Positions 8,554 through 16,684 of a stretch of DNA of 39,343 bases are shown here, piece after piece. A model generated the notes under the pieces. That model made no database searches. It worked only from the letters and a program-made list of their open reading frames with translations, and was not told the origin of the DNA. The position numbers and the translations under genes were made by a program. Each line of letters starts with the position of its first letter. Position 1 is the stretch's first letter. The DNA is taken from the NCBI GenBank assembly GCA_017995195.1, contig JAGOJI010000009.1:1-39343 (forward strand), given 5' to 3'. The DNA comes from Cloacibacterium sp. (GTDB lineage: Bacteria; Bacteroidota; Bacteroidia; Flavobacteriales; Weeksellaceae).

Positions 8554-10458
8554 TTACAGTTTATTTTCTTTGAAGTAGCCTTCAAATTTTTCTTCTAATT
8601 CTGCGATGATGACTTCATCATCAATGGTTGGTGGAATTTGATACTCCTTACCGTCCAACATGGTTCTGATGAGTTTTCTTAGAATTTTACCTGAACGGGT
8701 TTTAGGTAATCTTTTCACGATGATTACATTTCTCATACTGCCTACCGCCCCAATTTTTTCCCGAACGATGTTGATAACGCCCTTCTCCACTTCCTCTTCG
8801 GTTTGTTGGGTATTTTGTTTTAAAACCACCAACGCCAACGGAACCTGCCCCTTCAGTTCGTGTTCTATACCTACTACACAACACTCTGCTACTGCAGGAT
8901 AACCCGCTACCACTTCTTCCATTTCTGCGGTGGATAAACGGTGACCTGCTACATTGATAATATCATCTATCCTTCCTGTAACAAATATATATCCGTCCTC
9001 ATCTTTAATCGCTCCATCTCCAGATAAATAATAGCCCGGATATTTGCTTAAATAGCCGTAGTTAAATCTTTCTTGGTCGTTCCAGATACCACACAACGCA
9101 CCCGGCGGCAATGGAAGTTTTATAACCAAATACCCTTCGCGGTGGGCATCTAACTCATACCCGTCTTCATTGAAAATCTTAATATTATATCCCGGAATCG
9201 GTTTACCTGCTGCCGCTCTTTTGATGTTCACTTCCTCTACTCCGGGCATCAATCCCAGCATCGGCCAACCGCTTTCTGTTTGCCAAAAATGGTCTATCGC
9301 AGGTTTCCCCACGTATTCTTTATACCAGTCTAAAGTTGCTACATCACATCTTTCGCCTGCTAAAAACTGGGTTCGGAAATGGGATAAATCATATTTTTTT
9401 ATCAATTCGCCTTCCGGGTCTTCTTTTTTAATAGCTCTTATAGCCGTAGGTGCAGTAAACATAACCGCTACTTTGTGTTGTTCCAAAACTCTCCAATAAG
9501 TTCCTGCATCCGGTGTCATTATTGGTTTTCCTTCAAAAATAATCGTGGTATTTCTGTTGATGAGAGGTCCGTACACAATATAACTGTGCCCTACTACCCA
9601 GCCCACATCGGAAGCTGCCCAGAAGACTTCGCCTTCATCAACTCCATAGATTTTTTTCATGGAAAATTTAAGTGCGGTAGCGTAGCCACCCGTGTCCCGA
9701 ACCACTCCTTTCGGTTTTCCTGTGGTACCAGAAGTATACAGGATATAAAGCGGATGCGTACTCTCTACAGGAACACAGTCCACCGGTTCGGATTTTTCCA
9801 TCAATTCTTGGAAATTCGTCAATGAAGTATCGCTCCAATCTACTTGATTCCCGAATAATTTTCTGTCGAAAACCACCACATTTTCCGGTTTACAGGCAGA
9901 CATTTCTATGGCTTCTTTTACAAAAGGCAGATAAGGGATTCTCTTTTTCAGTTCCAGCCCTGCACTTGCGGTAATTAATACCTTAGGATTGCAATCATCT
10001 ATTCTAATCGATAATTCATGGGGTGCAAAACCGCCAAAAACTACGGAATGCGTAACCCCTAACCTTGCACACGCCAACATGGCAAAAGCAGCTTCCGGAA
10101 TCATAGGCATATAAATAATGGCTGTATCGCCTTTTTTGAGTCCCATCGCTTTTAGACCTCCCGCAAGCCTTGCTACCTTGTGGCGAACTTCTTTGTAGGT
10201 AAGTTTTTTTATGGTTTCGGTAACGGGAGAATCGTAGATAATAGCCTCCTGATCGCCAAAACCATCGTTGATATGCTTGTCTAAAGCCAAATAGCAAGCG
10301 TTGAGTTCCCCATCTACAAACCACTCGGGATAGGTGTTGGGTTCATGGGATAATATTTTGCTGGGTTTACGAAACCATTCGATTTGTTCGGCTTGTTTCC
10401 GCCAAAAATTTTCTTTGTATTCAATGCTCTCTTCGAACATTCTTTCGTGTGTTTTCAT
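8554..10458 (-). CDS. prpE: Propionyl-CoA synthetase-type acyl-CoA ligase
   Basis: AMP-forming acyl-CoA ligase, 634 aa from the ATG at 10458 (an upstream TTG at 10494 is less likely). The motifs YTSGTTGKPKGVVRD, DHFWQTESGWP, YYLSGDGAIKDEDGYIFVTGR and PKTRSGKILRKLIR are visible. The QTESGWP form is typical of PrpE/ACSS3-type enzymes, whereas the neighbouring Acs has WWQTETGG. It probably activates propionate or a similar short-chain acid. It lies 55 bp after the response regulator gene and 35 bp before acs, all on one strand. Substrate is inferred from motif and context; acetate or butyrate cannot be excluded. Confidence 0.88.
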   Translation of the reverse strand: MKTHERMFEESIEYKENFWRKQAEQIEWFRKPSKILSHEPNTYPEWFVDGELNACYLALDKHINDGFGDQEAIIYDSPVTETIKKLTYKEVRHKVARLAGGLKAMGLKKGDTAIIYMPMIPEAAFAMLACARLGVTHSVVFGGFAPHELSIRIDDCNPKVLITASAGLELKKRIPYLPFVKEAIEMSACKPENVVVFDRKLFGNQVDWSDTSLTNFQELMEKSEPVDCVPVESTHPLYILYTSGTTGKPKGVVRDTGGYATALKFSMKKIYGVDEGEVFWAASDVGWVVGHSYIVYGPLINRNTTIIFEGKPIMTPDAGTYWRVLEQHKVAVMFTAPTAIRAIKKEDPEGELIKKYDLSHFRTQFLAGERCDVATLDWYKEYVGKPAIDHFWQTESGWPMLGLMPGVEEVNIKRAAAGKPIPGYNIKIFNEDGYELDAHREGYLVIKLPLPPGALCGIWNDQERFNYGYLSKYPGYYLSGDGAIKDEDGYIFVTGRIDDIINVAGHRLSTAEMEEVVAGYPAVAECCVVGIEHELKGQVPLALVVLKQNTQQTEEEVEKGVINIVREKIGAVGSMRNVIIVKRLPKTRSGKILRKLIRTMLDGKEYQIPPTIDDEVIIAELEEKFEGYFKENKL

Positions 10459-10513
10459 GGCAATTGATATTTTTTTGTTTAATTTTCTATTCAAATTTAT
10501 TAATTTTCTAACT

Positions 10514-10885
10514 TCAAGAAGGCTGAAGGAAGAGTTCTTCTACCTGTTGAATGAGTTTTTTCACGGAATAAGGCTTGGTAACATACGCATCTGCTCCCAG
10601 CTCTAAGCCCCTTTCTATGTCCTTAGGATTGTTTTTAGCACTTAAAAATACGACTTTACAGTCTTGTAATTTTTCTTGTTTTTTTATTTCCTGTAGCGTA
10701 GTGTATCCGCCTACATTGGGCATCATAATATCCAAAAGAACCACATCGGGAGTTTCTTTTTTCAATAATTCTAAAACCTCGGAACCGTCTCTTGCAATGA
10801 AAACATCGTAGCCCTGTTTTCGGAACGAATATTCCAAAGACATTACAATTTTGTGTTCATCATCTGCTATTATAATTTTTCTCAT
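10514..10885 (-). CDS. Receiver-only response regulator
   Basis: The protein is 123 aa and is a single CheY-like receiver domain. The acidic pair Asp8-Asp9, phosphoacceptor Asp52 (VVLLDIMMP), Ser82 and Lys104 (VTKPYS) are all in place, so phosphorylation should work. There is no DNA-binding or enzymatic output domain: the protein ends 19 residues after the KPY motif. The ATG at 10885 is clear. It lies 81 bp after the SLC5-STAC histidine kinase and is its obvious partner. In CrbS/CrbR systems the regulator has a LuxR-type HTH, which is absent here. The output must go through protein contact, a further phosphotransfer step or a partner elsewhere. Confidence 0.93.
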   Translation of the reverse strand: MRKIIIADDEHKIVMSLEYSFRKQGYDVFIARDGSEVLELLKKETPDVVLLDIMMPNVGGYTTLQEIKKQEKLQDCKVVFLSAKNNPKDIERGLELGADAYVTKPYSVKKLIQQVEELFLQPS

Positions 10886-10902
10886 ATTTTATTTCTATAT
10901 AA

Positions 10903-10945
10903 TTTTAGATTTTGAATTTTAAATTTTAGAATTTTAAATTCTAAT
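10903..10945. repeat. Degenerate tandem heptamers, TTTTRRA type
   Basis: On the plus strand, TTTTAGA, TTTTGAA, TTTTAAA and TTTTAGA run in exact 7-bp register from 10903 to 10930. TTTTAAA and TTCTAAT follow after a one-base slip. The block lies in the 81-bp gap between the kinase and response regulator genes. Confidence 0.75.
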
Positions 10946-10966
10946 CAAACTCAAAATTCAGTATCC

Positions 10967-13645
10967 TTAACCCGGAATTTGTAATAAAAACATAACACCT
11001 CCTTCAAAGTTTTCGGCAGAAATATTTCCTCCATGTGCATGGATAATTTTCTTACAAATTGCCAATCCCAAGCCACTCCCTAAAGGCTTACGAATGTTTT
11101 GATCTTTGGATTGGTAAAATTTATCAAAAATCATATCCAGTTCATCTTCAGGGATTTTTTTTCCTGAATTGGAAATATTAAGTTGTAAAACATCTTGCTC
11201 ATTGTGCAAAGAAATGCTGATAATACCGTTTTCATCGCAAAACTTAATAGCATTTCCCATTAAATTATTGAAGACCTGAAGGATTCTTTTTTCATCGTAA
11301 TGAAAATAATTTTGGGTTAAAAAATCCTCTATTTCCAGTTCTATATTTTTCTTTTTAATTAGATGTTGAAGCGGTTTTAAGGCAATATCAAGCGTTTCTT
11401 TTATATTTTTTTGTTCTTTGTTGAGAACGGTTTCCGTGTTTTCCAACTTATCTAAATCCAATAAATCATTGATTAAGTCATTCAACCGGTCGGATTCTGA
11501 AATAATGTTTTCCAGAAACTGTTTGCGAATTTCTGCGGGCATTTCATCATCTTCTTGTATTACTTCGCTCGCAGCACGAATGGCGGTAATGGGTGTTCTT
11601 AATTCATGTGCTACGGAATCCAAAAATTCATCTTTTTGATGATCTTTTACAATGAGGTTTTCATTGGCAGTTTTCAGTTCGCCCGATAACTGACGGAGTT
11701 TTTCGGATTGTTCCGTGAGTTTTTTGTTGAGGACAATATTTTGCTGAGATTCTTCTAAAATCCGAAGCACTTCCGTTAAACTAATTTTTTCTTCCTTGGC
11801 AACGCCCTCTACTAATATTTTAGCCGAAGCCGTCCCGATTCTTCCCGATAAAAGATTCTCGGAAAACTTGATAAATCGGGAATCCGCAGTATTATTTTTG
11901 TCCGAAACATTGTATTTAGAATTGAAAATCTTCAAAGCCTGCTTGGTTTTATTTTCTCCCAAAAATCTCACCAAAATCTTTTCAATATCCGATACATAGG
12001 CTATTCCTTTCCAGATAAATGCGTTTTCGTGATTGGAGATGTATTTATCTATATCTACATAGATTTCGGCAAAGTTCCGCTCCCGATAATCCTGTTGAGA
12101 AAGCGTAGAAATTACTGCATACAGAAAGGCATTCAGCAATAAACTATAAAAAAACACCTGTGAAATATGGCTTAAATAAGGAATCTGGAAGGCTTTGATA
12201 AAATGATAAATCCCGGCATAATCTTCTTGAAAATCATCAAAACCAAAATTCGGGTTGCTGGCAGAATAATACTGGGGGACTATTAAAGTTACAATGCAAA
12301 TCATTACCCCTACCAAAATCCCCGAAACAGCACCATTATACGAGCCTCTTCTCCAAAATACTGCTCCAAAAAACGCCGGTGCCAGCTGGGCAATTATGAC
12401 AAACGAAATGGTTCCCACAGAAAACAAACTCGATTCTAAAATGAAATATTTATAAAAAATAAAAGCCAGAATAATGGAAATAAAAATGCTAATTCTCCTT
12501 ATATTCACAATGGTTTTAGAAAAATCGGTGGTCTGGCTGAGTTTAAACCTATCAAGCCAACCATACGGAATGATTAAATTATTCGAAAGCATGATGGAAA
12601 GTGCAATACTGGAAATAATAATCATGGAAACGCAGGCACTCAAACCTCCCAAAAACACCATTACAGAAACAGCATAATTGCCGAATTTTTGGGGTATCAA
12701 AATCGAATAAAATTCAGGATTAACATTTTGCCCCAAAAACACTACTTTTCCGCCCCAAGCTACGGGAAAAATGAAAATATTGAAAACCAATAAATACAAT
12801 GGGAACAACCAAATGGCAGTTTTAATATGACTTTCCTTTCTGTTCTCTACAATAGCCGTATGAAACTGACGTGGCAGAAGAAATATTGCCGACATCGCCA
12901 TAACACTCAGAACAGACCAATTAAAAGCATTTCCTAAAGTAGAAAAGGTGTTTTTCTCCTCAAAATCAGACAAAACAGATGCTTTTGCGTATAAATCTTC
13001 CCAACCACCAAAAACACCATACACCACAAAAAGTCCTAAAACCACAAAAAAGATAAGTTTCAAAAAGCTTTCTACCGCCACTGCGGAAATAATGCCTAAT
13101 CTTTTTTCCGACGCATCTACATATCTTGTTCCGTAATAACCTGAAAAAATGGCAATTAAAAGAACAACATATGTAGAAGTATCGCTAATTAAACTCTGCG
13201 AATGTGGTGTTTCCGATACCAAATGAAAAGTCTCCGAAACGGCTTTTATCTGCAATGCAATGTAAGGGATAATCGCTAAAAAGCATACCGAGGTAATCAA
13301 CGCTCCTAAAGAGCGACTGTTTCCATAGCGAAGCGTGATAAAATCTGCAATACTACTTATTTTATTAACCCTTGCAATCCTCACTATTTTTGTATTGATG
13401 TATATCCAAACCGGAATAATGCTGATAGGACCTATATAAATTGCCAAATATTCTAATCCTTTGTTGGCTGCAACGCCTACACTTCCGTAATAAGTCCAAG
13501 CGGTACAATACACCGCCAAAGAGAGAGAATAAATATAAGGATTATTTACCCAAAAATCGCTCCGGCTTTTCTCTGCCCAATAAGCGATAAGAAACAGCAA
13601 TGCCAAATACAGCATAACCACCGCAAATAAGCCTATACTACTCAT
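10967..13645 (-). CDS. SLC5-STAC sensor histidine kinase (CbrA/CrbS-like)
   Basis: The protein is 892 aa from the ATG at 13645, which overlaps the upstream stop by 8 bp; an ATG at 13711 also exists but lies inside the upstream gene. Residues about 1-530 form a sodium:solute symporter-like domain with about 13 membrane helices. Residues about 555-640 match the STAC linker (FLGENKTKQALKIF, LLSGRIGTASAKILVEGV). HisKA follows with phosphoacceptor His680 (SVAHELRTPITAIRAASE), then HATPase (NLMGNAIKFCDENG, GSGLGLAICKKI). No PAS domain is apparent between STAC and HisKA. Related kinases CbrA and CrbS regulate carbon use and acs in gammaproteobacteria. Here the kinase sits in the same run as prpE and acs, so it probably senses transport or presence of a short-chain carboxylate. 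Confidence 0.93.
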   Translation of the reverse strand: MSSIGLFAVVMLYLALLFLIAYWAEKSRSDFWVNNPYIYSLSLAVYCTAWTYYGSVGVAANKGLEYLAIYIGPISIIPVWIYINTKIVRIARVNKISSIADFITLRYGNSRSLGALITSVCFLAIIPYIALQIKAVSETFHLVSETPHSQSLISDTSTYVVLLIAIFSGYYGTRYVDASEKRLGIISAVAVESFLKLIFFVVLGLFVVYGVFGGWEDLYAKASVLSDFEEKNTFSTLGNAFNWSVLSVMAMSAIFLLPRQFHTAIVENRKESHIKTAIWLFPLYLLVFNIFIFPVAWGGKVVFLGQNVNPEFYSILIPQKFGNYAVSVMVFLGGLSACVSMIIISSIALSIMLSNNLIIPYGWLDRFKLSQTTDFSKTIVNIRRISIFISIILAFIFYKYFILESSLFSVGTISFVIIAQLAPAFFGAVFWRRGSYNGAVSGILVGVMICIVTLIVPQYYSASNPNFGFDDFQEDYAGIYHFIKAFQIPYLSHISQVFFYSLLLNAFLYAVISTLSQQDYRERNFAEIYVDIDKYISNHENAFIWKGIAYVSDIEKILVRFLGENKTKQALKIFNSKYNVSDKNNTADSRFIKFSENLLSGRIGTASAKILVEGVAKEEKISLTEVLRILEESQQNIVLNKKLTEQSEKLRQLSGELKTANENLIVKDHQKDEFLDSVAHELRTPITAIRAASEVIQEDDEMPAEIRKQFLENIISESDRLNDLINDLLDLDKLENTETVLNKEQKNIKETLDIALKPLQHLIKKKNIELEIEDFLTQNYFHYDEKRILQVFNNLMGNAIKFCDENGIISISLHNEQDVLQLNISNSGKKIPEDELDMIFDKFYQSKDQNIRKPLGSGLGLAICKKIIHAHGGNISAENFEGGVMFLLQIPG

Positions 13646-13832
13646 CAAACCTTTTAAAAATAAAAAATGAAACAATACCGGACAGCAACCAAACACTGAA
13701 TAAATAAGCATAAATCATCGGAAGCCCCAATACGGATTTCGCCTTGTCGAACAACAGCAAAACCGGTGCATTGAACAACACCAGTAAGGTTAGGCTTAAA
13801 ATAATTAATTTTTGCTCGTGCTTACGCTTCAT
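13638..13832 (-). CDS. Small two-helix membrane protein coupled to the kinase
   Basis: The protein is 64 aa from the ATG at 13832. It has a charged start (MKRKHEQK) and two hydrophobic segments (LIILSLTLLVLFNAPVLLLF and LPMIYAYLFSVWLLSGIVSF). Its stop overlaps the kinase start in ATGAGTAG, which indicates translational coupling. Small two-helix partners are common beside SLC5-type transporters and beside CbrA, so it may be an accessory subunit of the transporter-like sensor. The longer in-frame reading from 13877 starts inside a palindrome and is less likely. Confidence 0.75.
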   Translation of the reverse strand: MKRKHEQKLIILSLTLLVLFNAPVLLLFDKAKSVLGLPMIYAYLFSVWLLSGIVSFFIFKRFDE

Positions 13833-13850
13833 TTCTATAAAATGTAAATA

Positions 13851-13881
13851 ATGAGTGATAAATGAATCATTTATCACTCAT
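13851..13881. repeat. 31-bp perfect inverted repeat in heptamer-like spacer
   Basis: The arms ATGAGTGATAAATGA (13851-13865) and TCATTTATCACTCAT (13867-13881) are perfect complements around a single A. On the minus strand it ends 18 nt before the ATG at 13832, so a strong RNA hairpin would form just upstream of that start. No U-tract follows, so it is not a typical terminator. Confidence 0.85.
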
Positions 13882-13906
13882 CATGATTCTATTATAATTT
13901 TCTTCG

Positions 13907-14134
13907 TTATTTCTTATCATCTGAGTATTCTCCTACTAACGAATAGTATCCGAAAATCCCCAATCCTCCGCCAATGAAGGGTGTTAAAACAAAGAAAATA
14001 ATAATTCCAAAAACTAAGTCGTCCTGCTTCCCCGAAGTTAGTTTTTTCCAACCAAACTCCGTCAAAAGAAAGTAACTCACACCGGCTGCAATCAACAACC
14101 AAACGATTCCTAAAAATTTCTTTAATCCGTCCAT
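13907..14134 (-). CDS. Small two-helix membrane protein, DUF6814-like
   Basis: The protein is 75 aa from the ATG at 14134. It has an N-terminal helix (FLGIVWLLIAAGVSYFLL), a polar loop, a second helix (FGIIIFFVLTPFIGGGLGIF) and the ending SLVGEYSDDKK. The arrangement resembles small Bacteroidota proteins found beside MFS transporters (DUF6814), but I make that family call from memory of the pattern only. It lies 69 bp after the MHS-type transporter gene. It is probably an accessory of that transporter; function unknown. Confidence 0.65.
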   Translation of the reverse strand: MDGLKKFLGIVWLLIAAGVSYFLLTEFGWKKLTSGKQDDLVFGIIIFFVLTPFIGGGLGIFGYYSLVGEYSDDKK

Positions 14135-14203
14135 TTTTTTATTTTTTTTAAGGAAAGTAAAATCATTCAATCTGAAATTGCTTTCCATTATTATTATTAA
14201 ATT

Positions 14204-15787
14204 TTATTGTGCTTCTTTTTTATTGTTATCGATATACACCATTCCAATGACAAAACAAACTGCCGCTACAATGATTGGATACCATAAACCTTGCAAATAA
14301 TACTCGGGATCACCGGAAGTTTTAGACGAAGTTACTAAATAAGTGGAAATCGCCGGAACCAAGCCTCCAAATACTCCATTTCCAACATGGTATGGCAATG
14401 ACATGGAAGTATATCGAATTTTTACCGGGAATAATTCTACCAAAAAGGCAGCAATAGGCCCATATACCATGGCTATTAAAATCATCTGTAAGAATACATA
14501 GAATGCCAATGTCCATTTATCATGACTGTTCAAAGTGGTAGATTTATTTACCTTTGGCTCTGCCGATTTAGCGTCCGGTGCAAGTGCTGCTTTTTTCCAT
14601 GTTACAATACTGTCTTGTTTGAAAGTAGTACCATCGGTATATGCTTTTTTCGTAGTAAAGGTAATGATGCTATCCGTGGCTACTTTAGGATCAACCTTAG
14701 CCGTTCTTGATTTTTCAACAGAGCCTGCCACCAATGTTTTATGCTCTAAATTAGCCGTTTGGAACATGGCATTGTAAATGGGTCTGTACGCAAAAACTGC
14801 AATTAACATACCCGCCATCATGATATATTTACGACCGATTTTATCCGACAACCAACCAAATAAAATAAATAAAGGCGTTCCTAAAAATAAAGCTGCCGCC
14901 ATCAAAGTATCTACTTGAACCCCATCGATATTCATGGTTTTTTGCATAAAGTTCATGGCGTAGAACTGACCGGTGTACCAGATTACCCCTTGTCCCATTA
15001 CCGCACCGAACAATGCTAATAATACCCATTTGAAATTATATCGGTTTCCAAAAGATTCTTTCAGAGGATTGGTTGAAGTTTTCCCTTCTTTTTTCGCCTT
15101 AGCAAAGGCAGGCGATTCGTGCATGTTTTTACGAATCATATAAGAAACACCCACCAAAAGAATAGAAATCCAGAATGGAATTCTCCAGCCCCAATCGTTA
15201 AATTCTTCAGGTGTTAAAGCTAATTTCGTCATTAAAATAACCACTAACGAAAGAATTAAACCTAAAGTAGCTGTTGTCTGTAACCATGCTGTCCAATACC
15301 CACGATTTTTTTCCGTAGTATGCTCCGAAACAAAAGTGGCTGAACCTCCATATTCTCCTCCTAATGCCAATCCTTGAATCAATCTTAAAATTAATACTAA
15401 AACAGGTGCCATAAACCCTATGGTTTCGTATCCCGGAATACACCCGATTAAAAAAGTGGAACCACCCATTAATAATAAGGTTACAATGAAAGTGTACTTT
15501 CTACCCACAATATCGCCTAATCTTCCGAAAAACAAAGCCCCAAAAGGTCTTACGACAAAGCCCGCAGCAAAAGTAGCGAGTGTAGATAAGAAAGCCGCTG
15601 TAGGATTATCTGCCGGGAAAAATTTGGTAGAAAGTACTACCGCTAAACTTCCGAAAATGTAAAAATCAAAATACTCGATGAGCATTCCCAGTGATGAACC
15701 GGTAATTACGCCCCAAAGTTTGTTGTTTTCCTTTCGCATTTCAACATGAGCATCATGTTCTGCCTGAGAGTTGAATTGTTGACTCAT
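14204..15787 (-). CDS. MFS transporter, metabolite:H+ symporter (MHS) type
   Basis: The protein is 527 aa with 12 predicted membrane helices. The cytoplasmic MFS motifs GRLGDIVGRKYT and GWLSDKIGRKYI are present, with the MHS-type start GSSLGMLIEYFDFYIFG and RLIQGLALGGEYGGSATFVSEH. Between helices 9 and 10 there is an unusual hydrophilic stretch of about 80 residues (after YRPIYNAMF up to SHDKW), which should be periplasmic. MHS members import organic acids, osmolytes or related solutes with protons. As first gene of the run that includes prpE and acs, it is the likely importer of the carboxylate those enzymes activate. The substrate is inferred from context. Confidence 0.9.
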   Translation of the reverse strand: MSQQFNSQAEHDAHVEMRKENNKLWGVITGSSLGMLIEYFDFYIFGSLAVVLSTKFFPADNPTAAFLSTLATFAAGFVVRPFGALFFGRLGDIVGRKYTFIVTLLLMGGSTFLIGCIPGYETIGFMAPVLVLILRLIQGLALGGEYGGSATFVSEHTTEKNRGYWTAWLQTTATLGLILSLVVILMTKLALTPEEFNDWGWRIPFWISILLVGVSYMIRKNMHESPAFAKAKKEGKTSTNPLKESFGNRYNFKWVLLALFGAVMGQGVIWYTGQFYAMNFMQKTMNIDGVQVDTLMAAALFLGTPLFILFGWLSDKIGRKYIMMAGMLIAVFAYRPIYNAMFQTANLEHKTLVAGSVEKSRTAKVDPKVATDSIITFTTKKAYTDGTTFKQDSIVTWKKAALAPDAKSAEPKVNKSTTLNSHDKWTLAFYVFLQMILIAMVYGPIAAFLVELFPVKIRYTSMSLPYHVGNGVFGGLVPAISTYLVTSSKTSGDPEYYLQGLWYPIIVAAVCFVIGMVYIDNNKKEAQ

Positions 15788-15817
15788 AATTTTAAGTTTT
15801 TGGTTTGTTTTGTTAAA

Positions 15818-15861
15818 AGTTTTTGCCTCCTTATGTGCGTGTTATTAGTTTTTGCCTCCTT
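15818..15861 (-). promoter_or_regulatory. Paired direct repeat AAGGAGGCAAAAACT upstream of the transporter
   Basis: Two perfect 15-bp copies lie at 15818-15832 and 15847-15861, 29 bp apart, reading AAGGAGGCAAAAACT on the minus strand. They are 30 and 59 bp upstream of the transporter start. The identical copies and near three-turn spacing suggest a regulator binding site or a leader element for the carboxylate gene run. AAGGAGG is too far from the ATG to act as its ribosome-binding site. Confidence 0.5.
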
Positions 15862-16102
15862 TTACGTTTTTTTCAGTTCCAAATAAAATGATAACCCAAA
15901 ATTTCTTTGATTTTTAACAATCAAAAAATAATATACATTTAATGATTATTAAGAATATTTAAATTTTTCATTAGCATTTGTATAATTTTATCATTTTCTC
16001 AACACCGTAAAACTGATAATAAAAAAATATTCTTAAAAATATTATATATATAAATGTTAATAGTATACATTATCAAAAATAAAATAGAGGCACAGAAAAA
16101 AC
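15862..16102. other. AT-rich spacer, no gene seen
   Basis: This is the rest of the 368-bp gap between the transporter and the InsA-like gene. It is very AT-rich and has no open frame or conserved structure that I can support. It should contain the promoter of the minus-strand carboxylate run, but I find no exact TAnnTTTG box. Confidence 0.6.
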
Positions 16103-16137
16103 AAAAATCCTTGCATATAGTCATATACAAGGATTTT
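16103..16137 (-). terminator. Intrinsic terminator after the InsA-like gene
   Basis: The stem AAAATCCTTG / CAAGGATTTT (16104-16113 and 16128-16137) extends by ATAT pairs toward the loop. On the minus strand a U-rich run follows from 16103 downward. It lies 18 bp past the stop at 16156. Confidence 0.85.
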
Positions 16138-16155
16138 ACACATATAAATCTGAGG

Positions 16156-16575
16156 TTATTTCTTAAATCTTTCCCATTTTATCAGCATAAATTTATCCCC
16201 AAACTCAGTAATTATCAATCCGGAATTTTTCAAATTTTCACTTTTTTTCATGTATTCAATCAATTCTTCTTGCTTAAAAACTTTATACGAAGAATGAAAA
16301 TCCGAATGAGGCGGTTTTTTAACTCCATATTCTTTTACCCAAGAGCTTATCGTAACATGAGAAACTCCTATAATTCGTTCTATTTCACGATAACTCAATC
16401 CTTCCAAATACAATTGAAGTGCTTTGGTAACATAATAGTCGTCTATCTTTTTCCCTAATTTGTTTACCGTAAAATAGTAGTTACAACTCTTACAAAAAAA
16501 CCTTTGTTTTCCTTTGATAATACCACTTTTCACAATTTCTTGGTTTTCGCATTTAGGACACTGTGAAATTTTCAT
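16156..16575 (-). CDS. IS1 InsA-like zinc ribbon/HTH protein, probably domesticated
   Basis: The protein is 139 aa. The N-terminus has a CPKC...CKSC zinc ribbon as in the InsA part of IS1 transposases. A helix-turn-helix follows (YREIERIIGVSHVTISSWVK). The C-terminal 45 residues (KQEELIEYMKKSENLKNSGL and beyond) are not InsA-like. No InsB/DDE catalytic part, terminal inverted repeats or target duplication are evident around it. It has its own terminator and is divergent from pyrB. This suggests a fixed DNA-binding protein and not an active insertion sequence. The ATG at 16575 is the first in frame. The target is unknown; the pyrB leader palindrome is one candidate. Confidence 0.75.
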   Translation of the reverse strand: MKISQCPKCENQEIVKSGIIKGKQRFFCKSCNYYFTVNKLGKKIDDYYVTKALQLYLEGLSYREIERIIGVSHVTISSWVKEYGVKKPPHSDFHSSYKVFKQEELIEYMKKSENLKNSGLIITEFGDKFMLIKWERFKK

Positions 16576-16670
16576 GTATATAATTTTTGCAAAGATATAT
16601 CAATTTAGCACATAAATTGTTAATGATTCTTAATTTTCACAAAACATATTTATTCTATCAAAAAAAATAT

Positions 16671-16678
16671 TACCTTTG
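16671..16678 (+). promoter_or_regulatory. Promoter -7 box TACCTTTG for the pyrB leader
   Basis: TACCTTTG matches the Bacteroidota TAnnTTTG box exactly. Transcription would begin near 16682-16686, about 115 bp before pyrB. No convincing TTG appears about 20 bp upstream, so the -33 element is weak. Confidence 0.65.
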
Positions 16679-16684
16679 CCTTTA

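Noticed and set aside
15826-15832. AAGGAGG as a Shine-Dalgarno site for the transporter
   Set aside because: It is 38 nt from the ATG, it is part of a duplicated 15-mer, and genes in this window generally lack such sites.
16156-16575. Intact insertion sequence
   Set aside because: There is no catalytic transposase part, and no terminal inverted repeats or target duplication around the gene.
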